From Lacimicrobium sp. SS2-24 (GTDB lineage Bacteria; Pseudomonadota; Gammaproteobacteria; Enterobacterales; Alteromonadaceae), in contig NZ_NIWW01000003.1 in NCBI RefSeq assembly GCF_002201535.1, positions 1 to 64,000 on the forward strand: a stretch of DNA of 64,000 nucleotides, given 5' to 3'. How positions within the stretch are numbered: position 1 is the first letter of the stretch; the number at the start of each line of letters is the position of its first letter. Of this stretch, positions 44,815-54,068 are shown piece by piece. Made by a program: the position numbers and the translations under genes. The notes beneath the pieces are model-generated. The model was not told the DNA's origin and did no database searches. It saw only the letters and a list, made by a program, of their open reading frames with translations.

Positions 44815-47181
44815 ATGACCTCAGTACTCCATCGCAAAACCGTCAGAGACCTGTGGCAGATTAAGGGGCAGGCTTTTGCCATTGCTATGGTGGTGGCATT
44901 TGGCGTGATGATGTTGATTATGATGGAAGGCCTGATTTCATCACTTTCTGATACCCGCGACGACTATTATCAGCGTTACCGATTGGCAGATGTCTTTGCC
45001 CCGCTCAAGCGGGCGCCACAGCAGATACTTCACCGTATCAGCACACTGCCACAAGTATCGGCGGTTCAGGGCAGGGTGAATGGCGGTGCACGGATCGACT
45101 TACCACAGATCAGCGCACCTATTCACGCCAGGGCAATCTCTTTACCCGAGTTTGGAGAGCCCAGACTCAACCATGTTTTTCTGGCAGAAGGGCGTCTGCT
45201 CTCCCCCTCCCACCAGGAAGAAATTCTGCTGCTTGAAGGCTTTGCCAGGGCTCACGGGCTGACGCCGGGAGACACCCTCGCAACCACCATTCATGGTGTA
45301 AAGCGACGCCTGAAGATTGTCGGGCTGGCTCAGGCACCGGAGTTTTTATACACCACGGCACCGGGAGAGCTGGTGCCGGATGACGGTCGTTTTGCGGTCA
45401 TCTGGATGAACCAGAAAGCGCTCGAAGCGGCTTATGATATGGACGGAGCGGTCAACGAAGTGCTGGTTAAGCTCGCTCCCGGCAGCAATCAGCAGGCCTT
45501 TATCAGCAGGCTGGATCAGCTGTTGGCGAAGTATGGTGGGCTGGGAGCCTATGGCCGGGATGAACATATCTCCAATCGCTTTATCAGCGAAGAAATCAAT
45601 GGTCTGATCATGTCCAGCAAAATTGTACCGCCGCTTTTTCTGGCGGTGGCGGCGTTTTTGCTGAATATTGTCGCGGCCAGAATGGTTCAGGCACAGCGCT
45701 CTCAGATAGGCTTACTCAAGGCCTTTGGCTACTCAGATATGGTGGTAGCACTGCATTACCTGAAGTTCGTCATGATCATCGCCATCATTGGCGCTCTTAT
45801 TGGCTGCATTGCAGGGGTCATGGCCGGGCGCTCGCTCAGTGGCTTTTACCAGCAGTATTATAAATTTCCCTTTCTGGTCTTTGCCATCGAGCCCTTCAGT
45901 CTGGTGAAAGGATTTGTGGTGAGTATGCTGGCCGCCGCTGTCGGTTGTGCACTGGTCATGCAACGCATCCTCAGGCTGACGCCGGCCATCGCCATGAGTC
46001 CCCCCTCTCCCACGGACTACAGCAAGAGTCTGACATTTGGTACCCGCCTCAGACGCTGGCTTGATCAACCCACCCGCATGGTACTGCGCTCGGCATTTCG
46101 CCAGCCGCTGCGGTTAATGCTATCGATCATGGGCATCTCTTTGGGCATGGCATTATCCGTTGCCATGTTGAGCGTGATGACAGCATTTGACCGCACTCTG
46201 GATCTCAGTTTCGATAACATTAACCGAAGTGATGTGACGGTCAGTTTTATTGAACCGCTGTCCGTCTCCACGCTTTACGCCTTGCAGGGAATGCCCGGCG
46301 TGCATCAGGTAGAAGGCGTCAGAGAGGTGCCGGTAAAGTTTGTACATGGCCGTCATCACTATCGTGGCGCCATTACAGCGCTTCCGGAGGTATCTGAACT
46401 GTACCGAGCGCTGAATTCACAACAACAGCCGATTTACCTGCCCAGTGAAGGCATCGTGCTCTCCCATTCTTTGGCCAAGACCCTTGCTGTGAAAACCGGA
46501 GAGTACATTCAGGTTGAGGTACAAGAAGGGCAACGCCCTACCCTGGACGTGCCGGTGGTCGCGCTCGCCAATACCCTGCTGGGCTCACCGGCATTTATGC
46601 AGCGAAGCAGTTTAAACCGTCTGATGGGACAGCCCTTGCGCGTCTCTTCTGCGTACCTGAAAATTGACCCGGCGGTCAGTGCCACACTGTATGAAAAATT
46701 AAAATCTATGCCGGTGGTTGCCGGGGTCAGTCTCAGTGCAGACAGCCGTGCCGCCCTGGCCAAAGTCATGGACAGTGGTGCCGGCGCGATGCGCTTTATC
46801 ATGATTAGTATCGCAGCACTCATCACCTTCGGGATCATCTATAACACCGCAAGAATCGCTTTCTCGGAACGCACGCGGGAGCTGGCGAGCCTCAGGGTCA
46901 TAGGTCTGACACGGGCCGAGACCAGCTTCATCCTGCTGGGGGAGATTGCACTGATCACCTTGCTGGCATTGCCCATCGGGGCGGTTATCGGGCATTATTT
47001 ATCCTATTTGATTGCCATGGGCTTTGATACCGACCTGTATCAGATACCGGTTTCTTTTCAACCCGCCAATCATGCTATTGCAGGCATTGCCGTTATTGTG
47101 GCGACCTGCACTTGTGCCATGTTGGTGATGCGGGATATTCACCGCCTCGATTTAGTTTCGTCACTGAAGATCAGGGAGTAA
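44815..47181 (+). CDS. ABC transporter permease with two FtsX domains
   Basis: 788 residues arranged as a tandem duplication. A TM helix (about 20-45), a large periplasmic domain and three TM helices (about 275-390) are followed by a second TM helix (about 425-450), periplasmic domain and three TM helices (about 655-780). This is the pseudo-dimeric form of the MacB/LolC-type FtsX permease that extracts or exports envelope molecules rather than importing. FtsX-type loops read PLFLAVAAFLLNIVAARMVQAQRSQIGLLKAFGY and GIIYNTARIAFSERTRELASLRVIG. Co-transcribed with the ATPase and adaptor. Confidence 0.92.
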   Translation: MTSVLHRKTVRDLWQIKGQAFAIAMVVAFGVMMLIMMEGLISSLSDTRDDYYQRYRLADVFAPLKRAPQQILHRISTLPQVSAVQGRVNGGARIDLPQISAPIHARAISLPEFGEPRLNHVFLAEGRLLSPSHQEEILLLEGFARAHGLTPGDTLATTIHGVKRRLKIVGLAQAPEFLYTTAPGELVPDDGRFAVIWMNQKALEAAYDMDGAVNEVLVKLAPGSNQQAFISRLDQLLAKYGGLGAYGRDEHISNRFISEEINGLIMSSKIVPPLFLAVAAFLLNIVAARMVQAQRSQIGLLKAFGYSDMVVALHYLKFVMIIAIIGALIGCIAGVMAGRSLSGFYQQYYKFPFLVFAIEPFSLVKGFVVSMLAAAVGCALVMQRILRLTPAIAMSPPSPTDYSKSLTFGTRLRRWLDQPTRMVLRSAFRQPLRLMLSIMGISLGMALSVAMLSVMTAFDRTLDLSFDNINRSDVTVSFIEPLSVSTLYALQGMPGVHQVEGVREVPVKFVHGRHHYRGAITALPEVSELYRALNSQQQPIYLPSEGIVLSHSLAKTLAVKTGEYIQVEVQEGQRPTLDVPVVALANTLLGSPAFMQRSSLNRLMGQPLRVSSAYLKIDPAVSATLYEKLKSMPVVAGVSLSADSRAALAKVMDSGAGAMRFIMISIAALITFGIIYNTARIAFSERTRELASLRVIGLTRAETSFILLGEIALITLLALPIGAVIGHYLSYLIAMGFDTDLYQIPVSFQPANHAIAGIAVIVATCTCAMLVMRDIHRLDLVSSLKIRE

Positions 47182-47184
47182 GGC

Positions 47185-48402
47185 ATGCCACTTAAGGGAT
47201 CACGATTTTGGATAAGCAGCAGCGTGCTGATACTGCTGGTGATGGTGTTTATTTATGCACTGTGGCCCAGGGCTATTCGTGTTGAGGTGGCGGAAGTGAT
47301 GCGTCAGCCCATGCAAGTCACTGTTGTCGAAGAAGGCCGGACCCGGGTCAAAGATGCTTACGTCATTGCCGCGCCGGTGGCGGGCCGCTTATTGAGAGTT
47401 GAACAGGAACCCGGCGATACGGTCAAAAAAGGCGAAACCGTGGTCGCCAGGCTCTTACCCCTCAGCCCTGCATTGTTAGATATTCGTAGCCGAGAACAGG
47501 CCCTGGCCGCGGTTGCTTCTGCACAGGCGGCCTTGCGTATGGCTAAGGCCGACCTGAGTCGGGCCCAGACAGACAAAGACCTGGCAGATAAACAACTGTC
47601 CCGGACCCAATCACTGTTCGCCAGTGGTATGAGTAATGAGGCAGACAAGGATATTGCTCAGAGCACGGCACGCTCGGCTGCCGCGGCCCTGGATACCGCC
47701 CGTGCAGCATTGGCTGTTCGCGAAGCAGAGCTGGATGCCGCCAGAGCCCGACTGATTGACATCAGGGACGCCACCACGGCTACAACCCCACCCACAGATA
47801 CCAATATCATCGAAATTCGCGCACCGGAATCCGGAAAAGTACTGCAAATTCTGCAAAAAAGTGAGACCACCGTCAGCGCGGGGGCACCCATCATGGAAAT
47901 TGGTGACACTGAGCATGATCTAGAAATCATTGTCGAGCTGCTCTCCAGTGATGCCGTGCGCGTGAGTAAAGGCGATGCCGTCCTGATTGAAAACTGGGGA
48001 GGGACAGAGACACTAACAGGGACGGTCAAACGAATTGAGCCCTGGGGCTTCACAAAATATTCTGCTTTGGGGGTGGAAGAGCAGCGGGTCAATGCCATCA
48101 TAGCGTTTAACCAAAACGCCAGGGAACATGCCCTGGGTCACGGGTACCGGGTGGAGTGCCAGATTGTCATCTGGTCACAGGACGATGTGCTGAGTCTGCC
48201 TTCCAGTGCCCTGTTCAGGCACCAGTCTGAATGGGCAGTATTTACCGTCGACAAGGGCAGAGTCGCACTTAAACCTGTTGTGCTGGGCCATAATAATGGT
48301 ATGCGGGCTCAGGTTACCGCTGGACTGACGGCCGGAGAACAGGTGATCCTCTACCCCGGACCTGCACTTAAAAATGGCAGCAAGGTGAGCATCCGGGAAT
48401 AA
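47185..48402 (+). CDS. HlyD-family periplasmic adaptor (membrane fusion protein)
   Basis: 405 residues. Inner-membrane anchor (about 8-28), barrel-sandwich half-motif IAAPVAGRLLRVEQEPGDTVKKGETV, coiled-coil hairpin (about 105-205, Ala/Arg/Asp-rich), second lipoyl half IRAPESGKVLQILQKSETTVSAGAPIMEIGD, then beta-barrel and membrane-proximal domains. It bridges the FtsX-type ABC transporter to an outer-membrane channel such as TolC. Starts 4 bp after the permease. Together with it this resembles a DevBCA/MacAB-like export system. Cargo unknown. Confidence 0.93.
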   Translation: MPLKGSRFWISSSVLILLVMVFIYALWPRAIRVEVAEVMRQPMQVTVVEEGRTRVKDAYVIAAPVAGRLLRVEQEPGDTVKKGETVVARLLPLSPALLDIRSREQALAAVASAQAALRMAKADLSRAQTDKDLADKQLSRTQSLFASGMSNEADKDIAQSTARSAAAALDTARAALAVREAELDAARARLIDIRDATTATTPPTDTNIIEIRAPESGKVLQILQKSETTVSAGAPIMEIGDTEHDLEIIVELLSSDAVRVSKGDAVLIENWGGTETLTGTVKRIEPWGFTKYSALGVEEQRVNAIIAFNQNAREHALGHGYRVECQIVIWSQDDVLSLPSSALFRHQSEWAVFTVDKGRVALKPVVLGHNNGMRAQVTAGLTAGEQVILYPGPALKNGSKVSIRE

Positions 48403-48465
48403 ACGCGATGTTAGCCGGATTTTGGTCTGCTAGACTGCTATTAAAGCGTAAAAAGGAGCATATTG

Positions 48466-48639
48466 ATGACCAATGAACAAATGATCGTGGCACTCAAAGA
48501 TGCAGAAAATAAGTTCAAACGTAATCAGGACGCCGCTGAAGCGGTCTGGTCACAGGGTTCACCCTTCCTTGAGATAGCCAGACAACAGGCAACCCGGGTT
48601 ATGGAGCAGGAAATCGCTGCCATTATGGAAGCTGAATAA
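48466..48639 (+). CDS. Small 57-residue hypothetical protein
   Basis: 57 residues, begins MTNEQMIVALKDAENKF and ends MEAE; predicted almost entirely helical, acidic, no cysteines and no membrane segment. The AGGAG Shine-Dalgarno at 48454-48458 is ideally spaced (seven bases), and the codon use fits the neighbours, so I take it as real. It follows the adaptor gene by 63 bp and may be transcribed with it. Family not recognised. Confidence 0.7.
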   Translation: MTNEQMIVALKDAENKFKRNQDAAEAVWSQGSPFLEIARQQATRVMEQEIAAIMEAE

Positions 48640-49019
48640 GACGCCTGCGGATAGGGCCTGAGGGGCAACACTCAGGTCCACTTTCTCATACTGATGAAAC
48701 AAGCCAGATGCACCAGTAGCACCAGACAGTGCTTGGTGACTTTCAGATATACCTGCCCTTGCAGTATTTTGTTTTCACCCTGTAGGGGCCTTGCACCATT
48801 GCCATGGCTCATATTTCAACCACGACTGCTTGAGTGAAAATGGTCTCGTGCCATCACTCCTTACCGATTAGTTTTCCTAACCTAAGCATTAGAATATTCC
48901 CCTCTTATTTCTTTTCCCAGCGGCGTATGATGGTGATATTGCGATAATTAATAACGCCACTAACAAACTATGAATAAAGGCGCGCAGACCCGTTTTTTAC
49001 TTAAAAAATCGGAGCATTT
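48640..49019. other. Intergenic region upstream of NDH-2
   Basis: 380 bp without a supportable gene. A weak inverted repeat CCTGAG/CTCAGG (48657-48676) follows the small ORF. A 47-codon frame from 48693 lacks a ribosome binding site. The A/T-rich stretch at about 48880-48970 probably contains the ndh promoter, but I cannot fix -35/-10 boxes. Confidence 0.5.
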
Positions 49020-50309
49020 ATGCAACACATCGTTATTGTCGGAGGAGGCGCCGGAGGATTAGAGCTGGCCACCAAGCTGGGTAACAAACTCGGCAAAAAG
49101 AAAATAGCCAAAATCACATTGGTCGATAAACGTACACGACATATCTGGAAGCCGCTGTTACACGAGGTAGCCAGTGGTTCACTTGACTCTGATATGGACA
49201 GCGTGATCTATTCGGCGCATGGTGCCAAGCAAGGCTACCACTTCCAACATGGAGAGTTTACGGATCTCAATGCGAAAGAAAAAACGCTGACATTAGCCAC
49301 AATCTTTGATGATCAGGGTGAGATCCTGGTTCCAGAGCGACAACTCCATTATGACACTCTGGTTCTGGCCATCGGCAGTGTCTCAAATGACTTTGGCACG
49401 CCAGGTGTCAGCGATCACTGTTACTTTCTCGACTCAGTACCTCAGGCCGTGCGCTTTCATAAGGCATTGATCAATAGCTTTGTCAGGATCAACCAACAGG
49501 ACAACGACAGAACGCTAAATATCGCCATCGTTGGCGGCGGGGCAACCGGTGTGGAGCTCTCCGCAGAGCTGCATCATGTTGCGACCCTTGCAGAGCGCTA
49601 TGGCATGTCTCGTATGAGTTCGGGCAAACTCAAAGTCCACCTGCTCGAGGCGGGCAAGCGCATACTGCCCGCCCTGCCCGAAAAAATTGCCAATGCGGCC
49701 CGTCAGGAACTGCAAAGCCTGGGTGTTGAGGTACTGGAAAATACTAAAGTCAAAGCTGCCACAAAGCAGGGTTTTGAAACTTCTGAATCGACGCTGATCG
49801 AAGCCGATATGATGGTGTGGGCCGCCGGTGTCAAAGTCACAGACAAGATTAAAGAAATGGGGCTTTTTTCAGTCAATCGTATGCAACAGATTGAAGTGGA
49901 GCCCGATCTCCGGGCCAAAGGCTTTGAACATATTTACGTGATTGGTGACAGCTGCGGATTCGAGCAGAAGGATGGCAGTTGGGTACCACCCAGAGCTCAG
50001 TCGGCTCATCAGATGGCATCGGTGGCAGCGACCAACATCATCAATCAAATTAAAGGAAAGGCGCTGAAGTCATTTCAATACAGCGATCATGGCTCGCTGG
50101 TAAATCTCAGCCGATATAGCACCGTGGGCAGCCTGATGGGTAACCTCAGCCGTAACAGCATGTTTATCGAGGGACGTGTTGCCCGTTTTGTTTATATGTC
50201 GTTATATCGTATGCACCAACTGGCGATTCATGGCTGGCGCAAAGGACTGCTACTGATTCTGGCAGAAAAAATTAATCACGCGGTAAGACCCAAACTTAAA
50301 CTGCACTAA
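49020..50309 (+). CDS. ndh: Type II NADH dehydrogenase (NDH-2)
   Basis: 429-residue single-subunit NADH:quinone oxidoreductase, peripheral on the inner membrane, non-proton-pumping. FAD-binding motif VIVGGGAGGLELA at the N-terminus and a second Rossmann motif IAIVGGGATGVELSAELHH for NADH at about 168-186. HIYVIGDSCGFEQ and the quinone-site AQSAHQMA follow. A C-terminal amphipathic region (about 395-429) anchors it to the membrane. A GGAG Shine-Dalgarno precedes the ATG. Confidence 0.95.
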   Translation: MQHIVIVGGGAGGLELATKLGNKLGKKKIAKITLVDKRTRHIWKPLLHEVASGSLDSDMDSVIYSAHGAKQGYHFQHGEFTDLNAKEKTLTLATIFDDQGEILVPERQLHYDTLVLAIGSVSNDFGTPGVSDHCYFLDSVPQAVRFHKALINSFVRINQQDNDRTLNIAIVGGGATGVELSAELHHVATLAERYGMSRMSSGKLKVHLLEAGKRILPALPEKIANAARQELQSLGVEVLENTKVKAATKQGFETSESTLIEADMMVWAAGVKVTDKIKEMGLFSVNRMQQIEVEPDLRAKGFEHIYVIGDSCGFEQKDGSWVPPRAQSAHQMASVAATNIINQIKGKALKSFQYSDHGSLVNLSRYSTVGSLMGNLSRNSMFIEGRVARFVYMSLYRMHQLAIHGWRKGLLLILAEKINHAVRPKLKLH

Positions 50310-50310
50310 A

Positions 50311-50339
50311 AAAAAGAGGCCCACCAAAATGGTGGGCCT
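50311..50339. terminator. Terminator between ndh and the solute-binding-like gene
   Basis: 9-bp G/C-rich stem (50317-50325 with 50331-50339), A-rich loop. On the minus strand it is followed by a T-run interrupted by one base, so it terminates the minus-strand gene well and may also serve ndh. Confidence 0.85.
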
Positions 50340-50355
50340 GTCACTGATGACATAC

Positions 50356-51162
50356 TTAGTTATTCGGATAGAGCGCGTGCTCAATAACCGGATATTGGCT
50401 GATCAGCTGCCGATATTTTTCTGAGTACTTGAGCTGGTTCAGGGCGTCCTGGAGACGATCTTCCACCCATTTGGGCGTGGCACGACTTAATCCAATGTAC
50501 TGATGTGACTCCTGTAACGTATAAATGATTTCATACTTATTTAAATCTTCACCGATATGGTCCAGGTACCAGAAGGCAGAAATATCATCGTAGGCAATGG
50601 CGTTGAGATGATTACGCTTTAGCATCTCAACAATGGTTTTCGGTGAATCCTCACTGACAATGTTACGGACAGAAAAGCCGCTTTCAATCAGTAATTGCTC
50701 ACCCACGTCCTGGCCGACCGTACCGATCACCAGTCCGGACAAGTCCTCCACCGACTCTGCAGAAAACTCCATATTGCGCTTCGCAATCACCACCACCCGG
50801 GTCGGAACCAAAGGCCCAATCCATCGAAATAGCGGGTCCCGGTGCTCGGTGTGGATCAGCGTAAAGAGCATGGTATCGGGCCGTAATAAACCTTGTTGAT
50901 AGGCACTGGCCCAGGGCAACACCTGCATGTCGGCCCGGCTTTGCGCCGATCCTGTTGCCGCCAGTATTTGCTCCACCACATCGACGGTGAACCCTTTTAC
51001 CTGTTCCTGTTCAACATAATTAAAAGGGGCAAAGTTTTCGGTTAGCAGGGTTAATGGGGGCAGGGGTTTTTGCATGTCACTACTGCCTTGATCGGTATTT
51101 GCCGATCCTATGACACTGAACAACATCAGACTGGTGAATAGCAAAGCAACTCGATAGATCAT
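50356..51162 (-). CDS. Periplasmic amino-acid-type solute-binding protein (SBP_bac_3)
   Basis: 268 residues with a signal peptide (about 1-22, LLFTSLMLFSVIGSANT). Type 3 periplasmic binding fold: LTLLTENFAPFNYVEQEQVKGFTVDVVEQIL, GLVIGTVGQDVGEQLLIESGFSV, and KYEIIYTLQESHQYIGLSRATPKWVEDRLQDALNQL. No ABC permease or ATPase gene is adjacent, as often in Alteromonadales where many orphan SBP_bac_3 proteins exist; some act as sensors. Ligand unknown. Confidence 0.85.
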   Translation of the reverse strand: MIYRVALLFTSLMLFSVIGSANTDQGSSDMQKPLPPLTLLTENFAPFNYVEQEQVKGFTVDVVEQILAATGSAQSRADMQVLPWASAYQQGLLRPDTMLFTLIHTEHRDPLFRWIGPLVPTRVVVIAKRNMEFSAESVEDLSGLVIGTVGQDVGEQLLIESGFSVRNIVSEDSPKTIVEMLKRNHLNAIAYDDISAFWYLDHIGEDLNKYEIIYTLQESHQYIGLSRATPKWVEDRLQDALNQLKYSEKYRQLISQYPVIEHALYPNN

Positions 51163-51409
51163 AGTAAACTCACATTGCAGATGTTAATTAATTGTTAGTG
51201 TAGCAAACCCCTCAAAAAGACAAGTGTTAATTTGCGCTGTATCGCTTTCCCACTTTTCTGCTCTGCAAAATAAAGGGAGCCAGAGAAATTTTATGGGTTT
51301 TTGCTCTGCATCGCTGGGCTGAAAAGCGACGCCTTTTTGATCCAGCACAATGGCAGATTTACAACTGTAAGCTAGTCTAAGTGACACTCATTCAAGAAGG
51401 AGAATGTCC

Positions 51410-51847
51410 GTGCAGGTTAAAGATATCATGACCACTGATTTACACACTTTAAGCGAAACGGCCACCTTGCAGGATGCCCACAACATGAGCCGTGAATATG
51501 GTATCCGCCATATTCCGGTCGTGGACAGTGAAACGGGCAAGCTGCGCAGTGTGGTGACGCAAAAAGCCCTGATCTCCAAAGTCATGAGATTGGCGAGAAT
51601 TTATGGCGAGGAGGAACTGCCCGAGCAGGAGAAAGCTGTGCCGATACAGGAGGTTGCCATTGCAGATTGCGATACCATCGGACCCGAGCATCCGCTGCTG
51701 GACATGGCGGAATATTTTCTGGCCCATAAACATGGTTGCTTACCGGTGGTTGACGAACGAGGTGCCCTGCAAGGCATTATCACTTCCTCAGACTTCGTCA
51801 AACTGGCGATTACTCTGCTTAAGCATCAGGCCGCACCGGAATTCTGA
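51410..51847 (+). CDS. CBS-domain pair protein
   Basis: 145 residues consisting of two CBS domains (about 5-60 and 80-140), adenosine-nucleotide-sensing modules: VKDIMTTDLHTLSETATLQDAHN, YGIRHIPVVDSETGKLRSVVTQ, CDTIGPEHPLLDMAEYFLAHKHGCLPVVDERGALQGIITSSDF. I prefer the GTG at 51410 over the ATG at 51404 because AAGGAG (51397-51402) is seven bases before the GTG but only one base before the ATG. Stand-alone CBS pairs regulate partner enzymes or channels; the partner is not evident here. Confidence 0.92.
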   Translation: MQVKDIMTTDLHTLSETATLQDAHNMSREYGIRHIPVVDSETGKLRSVVTQKALISKVMRLARIYGEEELPEQEKAVPIQEVAIADCDTIGPEHPLLDMAEYFLAHKHGCLPVVDERGALQGIITSSDFVKLAITLLKHQAAPEF

Positions 51848-51936
51848 CGCGCAGTCTGCAAAATGGCGGCCTCAGCAGCAAGAAGGCCAGCTTGTGTGCA
51901 CCGGCACCTGATGCATCAGAGCGCTAAGCCTTGCAA

Positions 51937-52548
51937 TCAGGCCACGGAATACCGTCGTGACAACTCGCCTGCCCGCGCTACGGCCATCGACAAACGGTGC
52001 AAACCGGCGAAGGGTTCCTGTTGGACATGGAAAAAAGGGGCTTCGAAGACACCGGCGCGGATAGCCTGCTGGTTCTGTAAATGTAACCTTGCCCTGGCTT
52101 CCATACTGTTTGCCTGATCCATCACCACCAGCGGGTCCTGCCCGGCCAGCGCGATGCAATCAGCCAGCACTTTCTCATCGGCAATATTGCGATCCTGAGC
52201 GTAACCTGCCGCAAAAACACTGTGAATAAAATCCGTTATCCAGTCACTGTCACGGTACCAGCAGGCGATTCGTGTTGCCAGCCTGACCCCTTGCCAATGC
52301 CGTGAAGGAGGATAAAAGGACAAGCCATATTCACCACACACCCGCTTCATATCCAGCCAGGTGTAAGCCTGCTCGGGCGCTTCCGGTTGAGCCAGCGGCG
52401 CTGTCCCAGTGCGGGCTTTATGTGAAGTACCCAGCACACAGGCATACCAGTTAATGGTGACCTGATGACGCTGCGCTTGCTGTTCCAGTTCCAGCGCTGC
52501 GGGATAGCAATAGGGGCTGGAGAAATCAAACCAGAAATCTATTTCCAT
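51937..52548 (-). CDS. 2-hydroxychromene-2-carboxylate isomerase-like DsbA-fold protein
   Basis: 203 residues of the DsbA/kappa-GST fold (HCCA isomerase family). The N-terminal signature is IDFWFDFSSPYCYPAALELE, with Ser in place of the DsbA active cysteine, as usual for glutathione-dependent HCCA isomerases. The C-terminal cis-Pro region reads AGVFEAPFFHVQQEPFAGLHRL. Members isomerise aromatic degradation intermediates or act as GSTs; no aromatic-degradation genes are near, so the substrate is open. The 3' end is 89 bp from the convergent CBS gene. Confidence 0.87.
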   Translation of the reverse strand: MEIDFWFDFSSPYCYPAALELEQQAQRHQVTINWYACVLGTSHKARTGTAPLAQPEAPEQAYTWLDMKRVCGEYGLSFYPPSRHWQGVRLATRIACWYRDSDWITDFIHSVFAAGYAQDRNIADEKVLADCIALAGQDPLVVMDQANSMEARARLHLQNQQAIRAGVFEAPFFHVQQEPFAGLHRLSMAVARAGELSRRYSVA

Positions 52549-52958
52549 TGGCGATATTCCTTGTCAAACAACGTAAAAAACGGGGCGAACTCTCTGACAC
52601 AGAAAGATGAATGCGATCGTGTACTGCCCACCGCGTTTACCGGAGCATGTCTGTCCCTTCTGTGCGCCCATCCTGTCGCCACCTGGCCTGCCGGCTATGC
52701 GTGGAAAGGGCGAAAAATCGAAGCGATGAAAGACCCACCGACATTAGTCTGTGCAAAAATCCGCCTTAAATAAATCGCACTGCTCATACGGGTTCAAATG
52801 CCCTCATACCTAAGCCGAGGAACATTAAGTAAGCCTATGAATATTCGCCCTTTTTGTTCAGTGTTCTATACTGTTATCTGGGCATTGTGTGAAGCAGGCT
52901 TGCCACCCTATGGCAACGCCGGTCTGACTCAATCAACACAACACCAACCGGATGACAA
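52549..52958. other. Intergenic region upstream of the second solute-binding-like gene
   Basis: 410 bp between divergent genes. Two plus-strand frames cross it (52465-52773 and 52798-53019), but both overlap real genes out of frame, lack ribosome binding sites and show no recognisable domain, so I treat it as non-coding. No hairpin terminator or operator stands out. Confidence 0.5.
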
Positions 52959-53888
52959 ATGTTGCTTAGATTTATTGTTTTTTTCGGGCCCGGCCTTCTT
53001 TTATTTTGTGCGTCGCTAATGGCCTCACCGCATCTGCTGGTAGAATACCAATACCGAAATAAGGCTTATCAGGTGCAGGGCATTCGCACCGACCGCGGTT
53101 ACTTGTTTGCCGATGAGACCACCGACAAATCGGTGGTGGTCTCCACCCTCAACTGGCAGCCCTATATCGGTGAAAACCTCTGCAAACAGGGCTGGGTGCA
53201 GCAGTTGACTGTGGCGCTGCTACACTCGCAAGGTTACGCCGTGCACGCACAGTTTCGCCCATGGGCACGGGCGGTACAGGAAGTTGAAAGCGGTGAATCC
53301 CACATTCTTTACCCGGAATATTATATCGAAGACCGCGCCCCCTCAGACATCTTCCCGGGAACCCGGCGACGCCAGCACCTGGCCCTGTCCGACCCCTTGC
53401 CCGGGGGCAGTATTGCTCTGCTCAAACGCAAAGGTGAACCGGATCAGTATCAGGGAGACCTTACGAACCTTAAAGGAGCCCGCATCGCGGTGGTGAGGGG
53501 GTATCAGAATACCCCCAGATTTGATGCCCTGATGGACCAGGGATACTTTAAAATCACCGAGGCTACCCATGATCTGCAGATGGCAAAGATGCTGCTGGCC
53601 GGTCGTGTCAATCTGATTATCGGTGACCCCAAAGTGATTTTCTATAACATCAGTCAGGCCAACGTTTCTTTCCCTGGTATTACACCCGATGTGAGCAAAC
53701 TGGAAGTGGTTGAACCAGCTCTGCAGTACAACCATCTCTACTACGCCATCAGCCGTAAGAAAGATAACTGGCAACAACTTTTAGGTGATATTAATACGGC
53801 GCTGGCGGAATTTGCTGAGGCGGGCGAACTGGAAAGCATTGTCAGTCATACCACCCGTTATTGCGGTTTTGGCAAGAATCAGGAGTAA
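52959..53888 (+). CDS. Periplasmic solute-binding-like protein
   Basis: 309 residues with a signal peptide (FIVFFGPGLLLFCASLMA). An SBP_bac_3-like two-lobed domain (about 60-300: VVVSTLNWQPYIGENLCKQGWVQQLTVALL, GSIALLKRKGE, LKGARIAVVRGYQNTPRFDALM, GRVNLIIGDPKVIFYNI). A ~40-residue N-terminal strand segment precedes the usual start of the fold. No transport genes are adjacent. A type of orphan binding protein repeated in this window (compare 36485-37384 and 50356-51162), all lacking permeases. Confidence 0.8.
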   Translation: MLLRFIVFFGPGLLLFCASLMASPHLLVEYQYRNKAYQVQGIRTDRGYLFADETTDKSVVVSTLNWQPYIGENLCKQGWVQQLTVALLHSQGYAVHAQFRPWARAVQEVESGESHILYPEYYIEDRAPSDIFPGTRRRQHLALSDPLPGGSIALLKRKGEPDQYQGDLTNLKGARIAVVRGYQNTPRFDALMDQGYFKITEATHDLQMAKMLLAGRVNLIIGDPKVIFYNISQANVSFPGITPDVSKLEVVEPALQYNHLYYAISRKKDNWQQLLGDINTALAEFAEAGELESIVSHTTRYCGFGKNQE

Positions 53889-53897
53889 GGCAGCAAC

Positions 53898-54014
53898 CCA
53901 TCCGTCCCTGGACATCGCCGGGGAGTGTTCCCGACCACCCCGGTATACCATCCATCCCTGGATATCGCCGGGGAGTGTTCCCGACTACCCCGGCATACCA
54001 TCCCTCCCTGGATA
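53898..54014 (+). repeat. 50-bp tandem repeat, 2.3 copies
   Basis: The blocks starting at 53898, 53948 and 53998 repeat with an exact 50-bp period. Copies 1 and 2 differ at only a few positions, and the third breaks off after about 16 bases. Each full unit contains CGCCGGGGAGTGTTCCCGAC and CCCCGG, so it can fold into a G/C-rich hairpin (CCGGGG with CCCCGG). It lies between a solute-binding gene and a terminator and is probably non-coding. Confidence 0.85.
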
Positions 54015-54015
54015 T

Positions 54016-54039
54016 AAAAAAGCCACTCAGTGAGTGGCT
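54016..54039 (-). terminator. Terminator of the TonB/TPR operon
   Basis: 9-bp arms (54021-54029 with 54031-54039) forming a near-perfect palindrome. On the minus strand it is followed by a T-run. It ends the DUF3450-to-TPR operon. Confidence 0.85.
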
Positions 54040-54068
54040 AATCGGGGAGGGCCGCGTCGCGTTTTTGC

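Noticed and set aside
51184-51387. 67-codon minus ORF upstream of the CBS gene
   Set aside because: GTG start without Shine-Dalgarno and no recognisable domain; the region more likely holds the promoters of the two divergent genes.
52798-53019. 73-codon ORF upstream of and overlapping the solute-binding-like gene
   Set aside because: Out of frame with the real gene, no ribosome binding site, cysteine-rich composition unlike neighbours.
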